DNA of 64,000 bases, from positions 310,001 to 374,000 of the forward strand of contig NZ_JAFAIX010000013.1 in the NCBI RefSeq assembly GCF_019236475.1. The letters run 5' to 3'. Origin of the DNA: Chitinophaga sp. Lineage in GTDB: Bacteria; Bacteroidota; Bacteroidia; Chitinophagales; Chitinophagaceae. Position 1 is the stretch's first letter. Every line of letters starts with the position of its first letter. The notes beneath the pieces are model-generated. The model did no database searches. It was not told where the DNA came from and saw nothing but the letters and a program-made list of their open reading frames with translations. Below, in pieces: positions 34,964-43,427 of the stretch. Position numbers and translations under genes: made by a program.

Positions 34964-36010
34964 TTACATAGAATACCAGGAACCACGTCCAGCGCCATGT
35001 TGTTGCAGATGCTTAGCAGAAACGAGGCTTTCCAGGTGTTTTTTGACAGTATTCCTGTTGGCTTTTGTTAAAACAACTATTTCACTGATTGTTATACGAC
35101 CTCTGGATTTTGCCAATTCAAGTATTTCTATAGATAATTCTGGTAGCTGTCCTAAAAGAAGTTTTTCCCGTTCAATTTTAATTTCAAGTCGGGCTTTCTG
35201 CTGCTGAAGAGCGCGTAGAAAAAATAATATCCAGGGCATCCAGTCTGGATTTTCAGCTTTTAAGGTGCCTTGTGTTCTTCTTAAAGCAAGGTAATACCCT
35301 TCTTTACTCTGCTCAATAACAGCTTCCAGAGAGCTATATGGCACGTATGCATATCCTGCTCGTAGTAGAAGGACTGTTGTTAGAATGCGCGATAACCGGC
35401 CATTACCATCCTGAAATGGATGGATAGCAAGAAAAACTACAATAAAAATACATATTATTAAAAGCGGATGAAGGGCTTTCGTTTCAATAGCATTAACAGT
35501 CCAGCTAACAAGTTCCTGCATGCGTAACTGTGTGTCAAAAGGACTGGCGGTCTCGAATACAATACCTAAGCTTTTGCCATCCTGATCAAAAGCTTCAACA
35601 TGATTCGGTGATTTTTTGTAATTCCCTCGATGCCAATTGTCTTTGGAACTATGCTTTAATAATTCCCGGTGAAGTTGCTGAATGTAGCCTTCAGTTAGCG
35701 GGATATATGTGTAATTTTCAAAAATAAGGTTCATGACATCTGCATATCCGGCAACTTCTTCTTCGTCTCGAGATGTAAACTGCTTTATAGCTAAGTTTCC
35801 AAGCAATTTTTCTACTTGTTGATCAGTTAATTTCGCTCCTTCAATACGAGTTGATGACCCTATGCTTTCAATTGTAGCAACCCGCTTTAATGAAGTGAGA
35901 TGTTCTGGTGCCAGTTGGCCTAAGGCGCGCCATGCACCTTTAAATTCGTCAATTTCTGAAATTAGGGATAGCACCTCGGTGGTGATATTTATGGTTGTAG
36001 TCTTTATCAT
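34964..36010 (-). CDS. Fic-domain protein with N-terminal inhibitory motif and C-terminal winged helix
   Basis: 348 residues. The Fic core HPFQDGNGRLSR (about 197-208) matches HPFxDGNGRxxR with all catalytic residues. The inhibitory motif (S/T)xxxE(G/N) is present as STRIEG (Ser53-Gly58), marking a self-inhibited class II Fic. Fic enzymes AMPylate proteins. The tail (RITISEIVVLTKANRNTVKKHLESLV) is a winged helix, so the protein may bind its own promoter, where two 24-bp direct repeats lie. It begins 66 nt from the primase-helicase gene on the same strand and may be co-transcribed with it. Confidence 0.9.
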   Translation of the reverse strand: MIKTTTINITTEVLSLISEIDEFKGAWRALGQLAPEHLTSLKRVATIESIGSSTRIEGAKLTDQQVEKLLGNLAIKQFTSRDEEEVAGYADVMNLIFENYTYIPLTEGYIQQLHRELLKHSSKDNWHRGNYKKSPNHVEAFDQDGKSLGIVFETASPFDTQLRMQELVSWTVNAIETKALHPLLIICIFIVVFLAIHPFQDGNGRLSRILTTVLLLRAGYAYVPYSSLEAVIEQSKEGYYLALRRTQGTLKAENPDWMPWILFFLRALQQQKARLEIKIEREKLLLGQLPELSIEILELAKSRGRITISEIVVLTKANRNTVKKHLESLVSAKHLQQHGAGRGSWYSM

Positions 36011-36018
36011 ATACCCAT

Positions 36019-36086
36019 AAAATTACCCAATTATACCCAATTATTTACCTCTAAATCCCCGCAAAATTACCCAATTATACCCAATT
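36019..36086. promoter_or_regulatory. Two identical 24-bp direct repeats upstream of fic
   Basis: A 24-bp unit made of AAAATTACCC AATTATACCC AATT occurs at 36019-36042 and again, without change, at 36063-36086 (44-bp period). Each unit carries two ACCCAATT half-sites, and a partial ATACCC lies at 36011. Position just before the fic start codon suggests an operator for its winged-helix domain. Confidence 0.7.
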
Positions 36087-36197
36087 TAATCATGTATTAA
36101 ACCTATCATAAGTATTTTTAATGTATAGTAAGCTTCATAAACTGGTGGATGTTTTCCAAATCAGTAGTAAATAAGTTCGAACATTGTCCCCTCCACC

Positions 36198-36206
36198 CCG
36201 CAAAAA
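36198..36206 (+). repeat. Right attachment core (attR)
   Basis: CCGCAAAAA, preceded by GTCCCCTCCAC, which mimics the tRNA-Asp T-arm to acceptor sequence. A GTTCGA T-loop-like string lies at 36175-36180, five bases out of register. Confidence 0.65.
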
Positions 36207-36235
36207 AGGATCATCAGCAATGATGATCCTTTTTT
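36202..36235. terminator. Strong hairpin at the right island boundary
   Basis: AAAAAAGGATCATCA-GCAA-TGATGATCCTTTTTT is a perfect 15-bp hairpin with a T run. It follows the right attachment core, and probably is the original terminator of tRNA-Asp, moved 18 kb away by the insertion. Confidence 0.8.
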
Positions 36236-36270
36236 CGTTTTAATAGGTTGCTTCCCTTTGGGATCCAAGA

Positions 36271-37575
36271 TCAATAAACTATCCTCCAATATCCTCCTTT
36301 GTTCGGTCCAATACGCTCCAGCTTATTTTCTCTTTGTAGCTTTTGAAGATTCCTCTCTATAGATCGTTCAGAAATTTCAATTCTGGAGGCCAATTCCTGT
36401 ATAGTAACCCGCGGATTTGTCTTAATAATCGTTATGATTTTCTCCGACGTTTTCTCCGACGTTTTCTCCGACGTTTTCTTCCTGAACTCAATCATAAATC
36501 CAGAAAGATCATAATTAAACTCCGGGTCTGGCAGACCAGATTTCCTACACTCATTGATCATCTTAATCGTACCGCGGCCCCAGGTTTCAATAAGCCCGGC
36601 ACGGAAAAAAGCAGTAGCAATATCTGGGTTATAAGGGATGGAAGGATGTTTATGCTTCAAACGCTCCACTGTCCAGTTATCCGGTAACTGTCCCTGATTC
36701 CAGAAAATAATCTTATTGTCGTATACACTGATTTGAACAGGTACCCCACCACTATAATCCTTATGCACAATGGCATTTAAAACTGCTTCCCTTAATGCAG
36801 CCTCTGGAAAAGGATAAGTCTCTATTCTCGTAATTCCGTCATAACTGATCATCGCCTTCATATACTTGGTAAGTAGTAAATCCATGGTCTTATTTACCTG
36901 TTCAAAAAGATCCCCATGAATAGTATCCTGGAATAGCAAATCATCATCCGTTCTAAAAAATCCAATCTTTACAAAAGCACCTGTTACAAACTTTTCCGGA
37001 TCGGGATGAAAAAGTAGTACAGCCGCCCGTTTCAAATAAGCCCCATCATATAATTTGAGATTCTCTAGTAATAACTTGTTGGCTTCTACTATAATTTCTG
37101 GCGACAGGCGTCCTGTTCTGGTAGCACTTCTACGGAAAAAAGAAAATGCATCCTTGCTGAGTGAGCTTAAAGACACACTGGGTACAGGCACTCCATCCCA
37201 ACGCTTACCTTGCTTCTGTAACAAAAATTTATCAAGGGCAGCGCCTTTTAATTCCTGTTTAGTGCTGCCGCTCCTATAATAATATTGCCCCTTATAACTA
37301 ACTGGATTAGGATATGAATCAACCTTAATCTCCAAATATTCTCTATTTTTCTGTTGCTCTATGTTCACATCCACCATAATGCCTAACATATCTCTTACCT
37401 TATTAGGTATTTCTTCCAGCAACTGATGAGCATTAGGAATACCAGTTACTTTACCTTCATCATTTTTCCCTATTATAATAACACCACCTTGTGCATTTGC
37501 AAACCCACAAATCCATTTAAGATATTCATCGCGCCAAGTCTCCTTCCATTCTATATTTTGGTTCTCCTTGTTCAT
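36271..37575 (-). CDS. AlbA_2 (Schlafen-type)/HATPase_c_4/winged-helix regulator
   Basis: 434 residues. An N-terminal AlbA_2 domain (ENQNIEWKETWRDEYLKWICG, then FANAQGGVIIIGKNDEG) leads to an HATPase_c_4 domain (YPFPEAALREAVLNAIVHKDY, IIFWNQGQLPD, FFRAGLIETWGRGTIKM). A winged helix closes the protein (TIQELASRIEISERSIERNL). The linker before it contains three KTSE repeats encoded by a 12-bp tandem repeat. Such proteins are putative transcription regulators near defence loci. This gene lies just outside the island boundary. Confidence 0.9.
   Translation of the reverse strand: MNKENQNIEWKETWRDEYLKWICGFANAQGGVIIIGKNDEGKVTGIPNAHQLLEEIPNKVRDMLGIMVDVNIEQQKNREYLEIKVDSYPNPVSYKGQYYYRSGSTKQELKGAALDKFLLQKQGKRWDGVPVPSVSLSSLSKDAFSFFRRSATRTGRLSPEIIVEANKLLLENLKLYDGAYLKRAAVLLFHPDPEKFVTGAFVKIGFFRTDDDLLFQDTIHGDLFEQVNKTMDLLLTKYMKAMISYDGITRIETYPFPEAALREAVLNAIVHKDYSGGVPVQISVYDNKIIFWNQGQLPDNWTVERLKHKHPSIPYNPDIATAFFRAGLIETWGRGTIKMINECRKSGLPDPEFNYDLSGFMIEFRKKTSEKTSEKTSEKIITIIKTNPRVTIQELASRIEISERSIERNLQKLQRENKLERIGPNKGGYWRIVY
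36438..36473 (-). repeat. 12-bp tandem repeat, three units, in-frame
   Basis: TTTTCTCCGACG is repeated three times without change, encoding the KTSE linker of the AlbA-type regulator. Gain or loss of units keeps frame. Confidence 0.85.
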
Positions 37576-38294
37576 ATATTATTTCTTATAAAATAAACCG
37601 TGATGATCCTTCTCACTAATATCGGAAATTTCTGGCTGCAGTGTATTCCTAAATTTTTCTATTCGAACAGGATCAAGTTTAATACGAAAGTTTGTCACGT
37701 TCAATAAAGAACATTTTCATCGCGCTCTTCAATTATTTTCAGCTTTTCCATTTAAGTTGCCTCATTCTGATTCTTTTCTATCGTAGGGGATATTTAGGGT
37801 TTATTATCGAATATTCCCATGATGCTTTTAAATAGCATCACTACTACACGAAAAAAATATGCTTAACATTTCTATTTTTTATGTAAATTAACATTATCTC
37901 GATCGTATCTAATCTATCTTAAAGAGAGCCGTTCACATAACATCGATCCATGAATCACGACGCATAATCAAACCCGAGTCATTGTATTGCTATAATTATG
38001 TTAGCCCATTATTACAGCACACAATGCATTAGCACAGAAAGTAACGATATGGGTATTGCTGTCCTTATGTTGTAGGTCCAGTATGCCCCGATAATTCCAA
38101 TTGTTATGTAAACCATTATGTACCCGAATAGATTATTTGCCCTCGTAGGTAAATCGATTAAGCAAATGCAGTGACATTGAAAATCACTTGTTTAAGTCGT
38201 TGTTGTACAACCAATGAAAGTGATGTTGAAGAGACCATTCCACCATTCCTCTTTTTCTACCGGCATCATTATTCACCATAAAAAATCACCCAAA
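37576..38294. other. Non-coding region between the AlbA-type regulator and the GH18 gene
   Basis: About 720 bp, AT-rich. I see no convincing gene, RNA or repeat. A frame extends upstream of the GH18 gene to 38214, but its residues are not part of that protein's signal peptide. Confidence 0.5.
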
Positions 38295-39302
38295 ATGAAA
38301 CAAAAGTGTTTATCATTTACAGTATTAATTGCACTGGTAATGTTGATCCTTGGCACTGGTTGTACCAAACAATTACGTTCCGATGAATTATTAACCAACA
38401 GTAAATCCGCTATAGCAAAGAGCACCAGTTCCACTACGCTCTCTGTACCCTTAGATAGTCTGATTGCCTATAAAAGTCGCCCGCATGAAATCTATGCAGG
38501 CTTTTATCGCATACAGGGTCCTTGCTATGGAGCAGCACCATTTGGTACTAATTTTTCACAGGTACCCGACAGTCTAGATGTACTCATTCTATTTTGCTTT
38601 TCATCCAGCTCTCCCATAGTAAGTCAGGTTCCCGGATGGATCAATACCCTACATACCAAAGGGACCAAAGTAATCCTGACAGGAAATTTAAATCTTGTGG
38701 CGGGTGCTACCCATGATACAGTTGGATATAATATGACAGCAAAATATATCGTGGACAGCATCGTCAATAAATATGGCTTCGATGGTTACGACATAGACGT
38801 AGAAAGTAACCCAACCGGCCAAACCCTGACAGACATGGCGGGCGTATACACCGCACTTTCGAGGTACCTCGGACCAAAATCTGGTACAGGAAAGCTACTC
38901 ACGTTTGATACTAATCAAAGTGGAACCAACAATCTTTTCCGACAAGTGTATTCCATGGTAAGCTATGTATGGCTTCAAGCTTATGGACGTGGCGCTAGTA
39001 CATTGCAATCAACATGGAACAGCTTTTCTCCTTATATTCAATCAACACAATTCGTACCTGGCTTTTCTTTCTATGAAGAAAATGGATATCCTTCCAATGT
39101 ATGGTATGATGTAACCTATCCTGTAAACGGTACCGGTCGCGCATATGATTATGCCCGCTGGGAACCCAAAACAGGTAAGAAAGGCGGCGTATTTGGCTAC
39201 GCAATAGATCGGGATGCTCCTTTGACTTCTGCTACCGACAATACCCTCTATGCACCCACTTACATCGTCAGCCAACAACTGATAAAAATAATGAACCCTT
39301 AA
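38295..39302 (+). CDS. GH18-family secreted glycosidase lipoprotein (endo-beta-N-acetylglucosaminidase/chitinase-like)
   Basis: About 335 residues. A lipoprotein signal (LSFTVLIALVMLILGTGC) comes first, then a (beta/alpha)8 barrel with the GH18 catalytic motif DGYDIDVES (DxxDxDxE, Glu as acid). The size and the preceding KGTKVILTGNLNL strand resemble EndoF/EndoS-like single-domain enzymes, which cut between GlcNAc units in N-glycans, rather than long chitinases. No SusC/D pair is next to it. The ATG at 38295 is chosen because it directly precedes the signal. Confidence 0.85.
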   Translation: MKQKCLSFTVLIALVMLILGTGCTKQLRSDELLTNSKSAIAKSTSSTTLSVPLDSLIAYKSRPHEIYAGFYRIQGPCYGAAPFGTNFSQVPDSLDVLILFCFSSSSPIVSQVPGWINTLHTKGTKVILTGNLNLVAGATHDTVGYNMTAKYIVDSIVNKYGFDGYDIDVESNPTGQTLTDMAGVYTALSRYLGPKSGTGKLLTFDTNQSGTNNLFRQVYSMVSYVWLQAYGRGASTLQSTWNSFSPYIQSTQFVPGFSFYEENGYPSNVWYDVTYPVNGTGRAYDYARWEPKTGKKGGVFGYAIDRDAPLTSATDNTLYAPTYIVSQQLIKIMNP

Positions 39303-39328
39303 TCATTTCTGAAGTCTTATAAATTCCG

Positions 39329-39372
39329 TCAATTTGGCTTTAAGTATATCTAAATACTTAGAGCCAAATTGA
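39329..39372. terminator. Long hairpin terminator behind the GH18 gene
   Basis: TCAATTTGGCT...AGCCAAATTGA with the inner TAAGTAT/ATACTTA gives an almost continuous 19-bp stem around ATCTAA. Confidence 0.7.
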
Positions 39373-39470
39373 TAAAAACTTAATTATCAACAAATAAAAA
39401 CAGCATTCAATCAATAGATATCCATTCAATTATTCTCAATAAAAATTTCCTCATTGTTATCTCAAAAATC

Positions 39471-39489
39471 AATCGTAATATTGCGATAT
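39471..39489. promoter_or_regulatory. ArsR operator 1
   Basis: AATCGTAATATTGCGATAT contains the dyad ATCG-AATATT-CGAT, 11 bp before the arsR start. It nearly repeats at 39849-39868. Confidence 0.75.
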
Positions 39490-39500
39490 AAATAATATCC

Positions 39501-39830
39501 ATGGGAGCAACAAAAACAGATCTCTTCACCAAACAACAGAATGAAATAGCTGCAATGGCCAAAGCCCTGGCCCATCCTGCTAGAATTGCCATTCTCCAGT
39601 ACCTGGTGAAAAAGAACGCCTGCGTATGCGGCGATCTCGTAGATGAATTGGGACTGGCGCAAGCCACCACCTCCCAACACCTGAAAGAACTAAAAACAGC
39701 AGGTATTATACAAGGAAGCATCGAAGGCGTAAGCGTATGCTACTGCATCAACCCTAAAGTATGGAAACAGTATAAAGAACTGTTCAACTCCTTCTTTAAA
39801 GAGGTGGATCTGAAAAATACCTGCTGCTAA
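39501..39830 (+). CDS. arsR: ArsR-family arsenic-responsive repressor
   Basis: 109 residues. Winged helix: LAHPARIAILQYLV, then LGLAQATTSQHLKELKTAG. The arsenite site CVC (Cys41-Val-Cys43) sits in the alpha3 helix as in the ArsR group, and a CC pair ends the protein. It represses the ars genes until arsenite binds. Operators precede both this gene and arsM. Confidence 0.95.
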   Translation: MGATKTDLFTKQQNEIAAMAKALAHPARIAILQYLVKKNACVCGDLVDELGLAQATTSQHLKELKTAGIIQGSIEGVSVCYCINPKVWKQYKELFNSFFKEVDLKNTCC

Positions 39831-39848
39831 TATTTTTTTGCATAAATC

Positions 39849-39868
39849 AATCGCAATATTGCAATAAT
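39849..39868. promoter_or_regulatory. ArsR operator 2, before arsM
   Basis: AATCGCAATATTGCAATAAT repeats operator 1 with the same AATATT centre, 18 bp before the arsM start. It would let ArsR also control the downstream genes directly. Confidence 0.7.
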
Positions 39869-39886
39869 ACAATAAATCATATCATC

Positions 39887-40726
39887 ATGCATACAGACGA
39901 TCAACTGAAGGAAATAGTAAAACAGAAATACAGCGAAATCGCGTTACAAGACAAAGCTACCAACGCTGCATCCTGCTGTGGTGCGGGCGGCTGTTCTACC
40001 GAGGTATACAATATCATGAGTGAAGATTACTCCACCCTCAGCGGCTACAATCCTGATGCAGACCTAAGTCTTGGATGCGGATTACCTACACAGTTCGCGA
40101 AGATCAAAAAAGGCGATACAGTGATTGACCTCGGATCCGGCGCCGGAAATGATTGCTTTATCGCTCGACAAGAAACAGGGGAAACAGGTAAGGTGATTGG
40201 AATAGATTTCACACCAGCTATGATTGAAAAAGCCCGCAACAACGCGGAAAAACTGCAATTCAACAATGTGGAATTTCGTCAAGGTGATATCGAGAAAATG
40301 CCCGTATCCGCAAATATGGCGGATGTCGTAGTCAGCAACTGCGTATTGAACCTGGTGCCAAACAAAAACGGGGTTATCAGCGAAATATTCCGTGTACTCA
40401 AACCTGGAGGCCATTTTAGCATCTCTGATATTGTTTTGCAAGGCGAACTGCCCTCCCAAATACAGGCAGCCGCGGAAATGTACGCTGGTTGTGTATCTGG
40501 AGCTATACAAAAACAGGAATACCTAAGCCTCATTGAAAAAAACGGATTTAAAAATATTACCATTCAAAAAGAAAAAACAATCACTATTCCGGAGGATATC
40601 CTTTCCAACTATCTCACTCCTGAAGAAATCACTGCTTTCCATGCCGGAGATACAGGTATTTACAGCATCACGGTATATGCAGAAAAACCTGCGGATGTTG
40701 CTTGCTGTCCTCCTGGCTGTTGCTAA
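39887..40726 (+). CDS. arsM: Arsenite S-adenosylmethionine methyltransferase
   Basis: 279 residues. The SAM-binding motif VIDLGSGAGNDCF and the UbiE-like fold are clear. N-terminal Cys pairs (SCCGAGGC), Cys in LGCGLPTQ and the Cys in YAGCVSGAI fit the conserved arsenite-binding set of ArsM. The C-terminus ends in a Cys-rich tail (VACCPPGCC). It methylates As(III) to less retained species. It lies 56 nt after arsR and 26 nt before the pump gene. Confidence 0.93.
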   Translation: MHTDDQLKEIVKQKYSEIALQDKATNAASCCGAGGCSTEVYNIMSEDYSTLSGYNPDADLSLGCGLPTQFAKIKKGDTVIDLGSGAGNDCFIARQETGETGKVIGIDFTPAMIEKARNNAEKLQFNNVEFRQGDIEKMPVSANMADVVVSNCVLNLVPNKNGVISEIFRVLKPGGHFSISDIVLQGELPSQIQAAAEMYAGCVSGAIQKQEYLSLIEKNGFKNITIQKEKTITIPEDILSNYLTPEEITAFHAGDTGIYSITVYAEKPADVACCPPGCC

Positions 40727-40752
40727 TATAAACTGGCGATTAAAACAACATC

Positions 40753-41829
40753 ATGCAAAATTGTAATCCAACTAAACGCAAGCAATTGAGCTTTTTGGAC
40801 CGATACCTCACACTCTGGATTTTCCTGGCAATGGGCATTGGGGTGGGCATTGGATACATACTACCCGCATCATCAGGCTTTATCAACTCCTATTCTTCCG
40901 GTACTACAAACATACCGCTGGCAATAGGACTTATCCTGATGATGTACCCACCACTGGCAAAAGTGAAATATGAGAATATGGGAGAGGTATTTCGTAATAC
41001 AAAAGTATTATCTGCCTCGCTGCTACTAAATTGGATAATAGGCCCACTCCTAATGTTCTTGTTGGCAGTATTATTTCTACACGGATATCCTGAATATATG
41101 ACAGGGCTTATTCTAATCGGCCTTGCCAGGTGCATTGCAATGGTAGTGGTGTGGAATGAACTGGCGGAAGGAAACCGAGAGTATGCGGCCGGACTTGTGG
41201 CTTTAAACAGCATCTTTCAGGTATTATTATATAGCATCTACGCTTATATATTCATCACCTGGCTTCCTACCATTTTTGGTATGAAAGGAGTCACTGTAGC
41301 TATTTCCATTGGTGAAATAGCTAAAAGCGTAGGCATTTACCTAGGCATCCCTTTTACTGCAGGCGTTATTAGTCGATATAGCCTTATTGCATGGAAAGGA
41401 GAAAAATGGTTCCAGGAGAAGTATATCCCTTTTATTTCACCAATTACCTTAATAGCTCTCCTGTTTACGATTGTGGTAATGTTTAGTCTTAAAGGGAAAC
41501 TAATCGTACAAATACCTTTCGATGTAATCAGGATAGCCATCCCACTGGTGATATATTTCGCTATTATGTTTCTAATTAGTTTCCTGCTAGGCAAAGCCCT
41601 GGGAGCCGACTATTCGCGAAATACCTCCATCGCATTCACAGCAGCGGGCAATAACTTTGAGCTAGCCATCGCAGTGGCTATCGGCGTATTTGGTATCAAC
41701 TCCGGCCAGGCTTTCGTTGGTGTAATCGGACCACTAGTAGAAGTGCCTGCACTGATTGCATTGGTGAATGTAGCCTTCTGGCTCCGCAAGAAGTACTACA
41801 ATACATTCGTCTCCACTGTAAAAGCATAA
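40753..41829 (+). CDS. acr3: Acr3-family arsenite efflux permease
   Basis: 358 residues with about ten membrane segments, starting [23 protein letters not shown]. Family marks are [17 protein letters not shown], with the catalytic Cys in the fourth segment, and [20 protein letters not shown]. It expels arsenite at the inner membrane using proton exchange. It stands between arsM and arsC in the same operon. Confidence 0.96.
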   Translation: MQNCNPTKRKQLSFLDRYLTLWIFLAMGIGVGIGYILPASSGFINSYSSGTTNIPLAIGLILMMYPPLAKVKYENMGEVFRNTKVLSASLLLNWIIGPLLMFLLAVLFLHGYPEYMTGLILIGLARCIAMVVVWNELAEGNREYAAGLVALNSIFQVLLYSIYAYIFITWLPTIFGMKGVTVAISIGEIAKSVGIYLGIPFTAGVISRYSLIAWKGEKWFQEKYIPFISPITLIALLFTIVVMFSLKGKLIVQIPFDVIRIAIPLVIYFAIMFLISFLLGKALGADYSRNTSIAFTAAGNNFELAIAVAIGVFGINSGQAFVGVIGPLVEVPALIALVNVAFWLRKKYYNTFVSTVKA

Positions 41830-41857
41830 AACTTTAAATCTTTATACTTCATTTACC

Positions 41858-42271
41858 ATGAAAAAAATCCTCGTCCTTTGTACCGGCAACAGTTGCCGCA
41901 GCCAAATAGCAGAAGGCTATCTGAAATATTTTGCCGGCGATAAAGCGCAAGTGTATAGTGCAGGTGTTGAAACACATGGCGTCAATCCACGGGCTATCAC
42001 CACTATGGCGGAAGATGGCATTGATATATCTCATCATACTTCCAATAACATCACGGAATACAGCGATATACCATTTGATTTTGTCATTACCGTATGCGAT
42101 AATGCAAAGGAAAGATGTCCATTCTTCCCAAGCACGGCACAACTATTCCATGAAAACTTCCCCGATCCGGCCAAAGCTACCGGCACGGAAGAAGAAATTA
42201 TGCAGCAATTCCGGGTAGTAAGACAGTTGATTAAAGACTATATGAAATCCTTTGTAGCACTGCATGTATAA
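41858..42271 (+). CDS. arsC: Arsenate reductase, low-molecular-weight phosphatase type
   Basis: 137 residues. The P-loop CTGNSCR (Cys8-Arg14) starts the protein, and the resolving pair Cys80/Cys87 is in VCDNAKERCPFFP, as in thioredoxin-coupled ArsC (S. aureus type). It reduces arsenate to arsenite for Acr3. It starts 28 nt after acr3. Confidence 0.96.
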   Translation: MKKILVLCTGNSCRSQIAEGYLKYFAGDKAQVYSAGVETHGVNPRAITTMAEDGIDISHHTSNNITEYSDIPFDFVITVCDNAKERCPFFPSTAQLFHENFPDPAKATGTEEEIMQQFRVVRQLIKDYMKSFVALHV

Positions 42272-42330
42272 GCCATATATATTTAAGTCGTAATATTTGG
42301 CAAGACACGCGCCCTTATCCTTTTGTTACT

Positions 42331-42344
42331 TTGATGATTATCAA
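42331..42344. promoter_or_regulatory. FNR/CRP-type dyad before gapdh
   Basis: TTGATGATTATCAA is a perfect match to TTGAT-N4-ATCAA. It lies 30 bp before the gapdh ATG, between a TTTG at 42322 and a -7-like TAATTTTA at 42346, so binding could repress as well as activate. It belongs to the dyad set discussed for the stress cluster. Confidence 0.6.
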
Positions 42345-42373
42345 ATAATTTTACAGGCTATAACAGCATAATC

Positions 42374-43378
42374 ATGAGAATAGCTATAAATGGATTCGGG
42401 CGCATAGGCAGAATATGTTTACGTATGCTGCTGGAGAAAAAAGGGATTGAAGTGGTGGCAATTAATGATCTGGCAGATGTACCTACATTAGCACACCTTT
42501 ACAGCTACGATTCCGTACATGGCCCATACAAAGGAACAGTGGAAGCAACAGTGGATTCCTTAGTGATAGACGGGAAAGCCATTCGGATTTTAGGAGAACG
42601 TAATCCTCTCCAACTGCCTTGGGCAGCGCTGAATATAGACCTAGTGATCGAATCTACCGGGAAATTTACTACCAGAACCGCGGCAGAAATGCACCTCCAG
42701 GCAGGCGCCAAACAAGTGATTGTATCGGCTCCCTCTCCTGATAAAGATATCCCTACCGTTGTCTTAGGCGTAAACGATCATCTGATCGACCTCACTTCTC
42801 CCGTTTTATCCAATGCTTCCTGCACCACCAACAACGTGGCACCTATGGTAAAAGTACTGGACGATAACTGGGGAATCGTAGATGGATATATCACAACTGT
42901 CCACTCTATGACCGGAGATCAGAACCTGCACGACGCTCCACACAGAGACCTCCGCAGAGCCCGCGCTGCTGCTGCGTCTATCATACCTACTTCCACAGGT
43001 GCGGCTAAAGCCATTACGTCTATCTTCCCACACCTGGAAGGCAGAATGGGCGGCGCCGGTATCCGTGTTCCTGTTTTAAATGGTTCCCTGACAGATTTTA
43101 CCTGTATCCTGAAAAAACAACCTGCGAACGTAGCGGAAATCAATGCGAAGTTTAAAGAGGCCGCTGAAACCAGCATGAAAGGGGTATTGAAATATACAGA
43201 TCATCCTATCGTTTCCATTGATATCGTGGATAATCCGTACTCCTGTACCTTCGATTCCTTATTGACTTCTATCGTGGGGGATCTGGTGAAAGTAGTAGGT
43301 TGGTACGATAATGAATTCGGGTACTCTAACCGCCTGGCTGACCTGGTGGTACGTATCGCTAAATTAAAACAGCACTAA
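42374..43378 (+). CDS. gap: Glyceraldehyde-3-phosphate dehydrogenase, type I
   Basis: 334 residues. NAD-binding INGFGRIGR opens the protein; the active-site Cys is in SNASCTTNNVAPM; the C-terminal WYDNEFGYSNRL motif is intact. It converts glyceraldehyde-3-phosphate to 1,3-bisphosphoglycerate. It lies 102 nt behind arsC. In other bacteria ars-linked GAPDH makes 1-arseno-3-phosphoglycerate for the ArsJ exporter, but no arsJ is present here. The half-operator TCGTAATATT at 42288-42297 and the FNR-type dyad make its regulation ambiguous between ars and stress control. Confidence 0.95.
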   Translation: MRIAINGFGRIGRICLRMLLEKKGIEVVAINDLADVPTLAHLYSYDSVHGPYKGTVEATVDSLVIDGKAIRILGERNPLQLPWAALNIDLVIESTGKFTTRTAAEMHLQAGAKQVIVSAPSPDKDIPTVVLGVNDHLIDLTSPVLSNASCTTNNVAPMVKVLDDNWGIVDGYITTVHSMTGDQNLHDAPHRDLRRARAAAASIIPTSTGAAKAITSIFPHLEGRMGGAGIRVPVLNGSLTDFTCILKKQPANVAEINAKFKEAAETSMKGVLKYTDHPIVSIDIVDNPYSCTFDSLLTSIVGDLVKVVGWYDNEFGYSNRLADLVVRIAKLKQH

Positions 43379-43389
43379 TAAGTTTCATT

Positions 43390-43416
43390 ATAAAGTTGGC
43401 TCGTAGCCAACTTTAT
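43390..43416. terminator. Bidirectional terminator between gapdh and usp
   Basis: ATAAAGTTGGCT-CGT-AGCCAACTTTAT is a perfect 12-bp hairpin between the convergent gene ends at 43378 and 43428. Confidence 0.85.
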
Positions 43417-43427
43417 CTTACCTCCTG

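Larger units (their letters stand above)
18196..36206. mobile_element. 18-kb integrative defence island in the 3' end of tRNA-Asp
   Basis: Direct repeats CCGCAAAAA at 18196-18204 and 36198-36206 bound 18,002 bp. The left copy is the tRNA-Asp 3' end; the right copy precedes a strong hairpin that looks like the displaced tRNA terminator. In register, 17 of 21 bases match between 18184-18204 and 36186-36206. The island is visibly AT-rich and carries a serine recombinase at its left end facing the tRNA. Cargo is a sigma2-like/HEPN pair, a type I restriction operon with two extra genes, a primase-helicase and a Fic protein. Confidence 0.75.

Noticed and set aside
36174-36206. T-loop-like GTTCGAAC followed by a CCCC-rich string, like a tRNA or tmRNA 3' end
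   Set aside because: No T-stem pairing and no 5' part. It is better explained as the island's own attachment sequence that mimics the tRNA 3' end.
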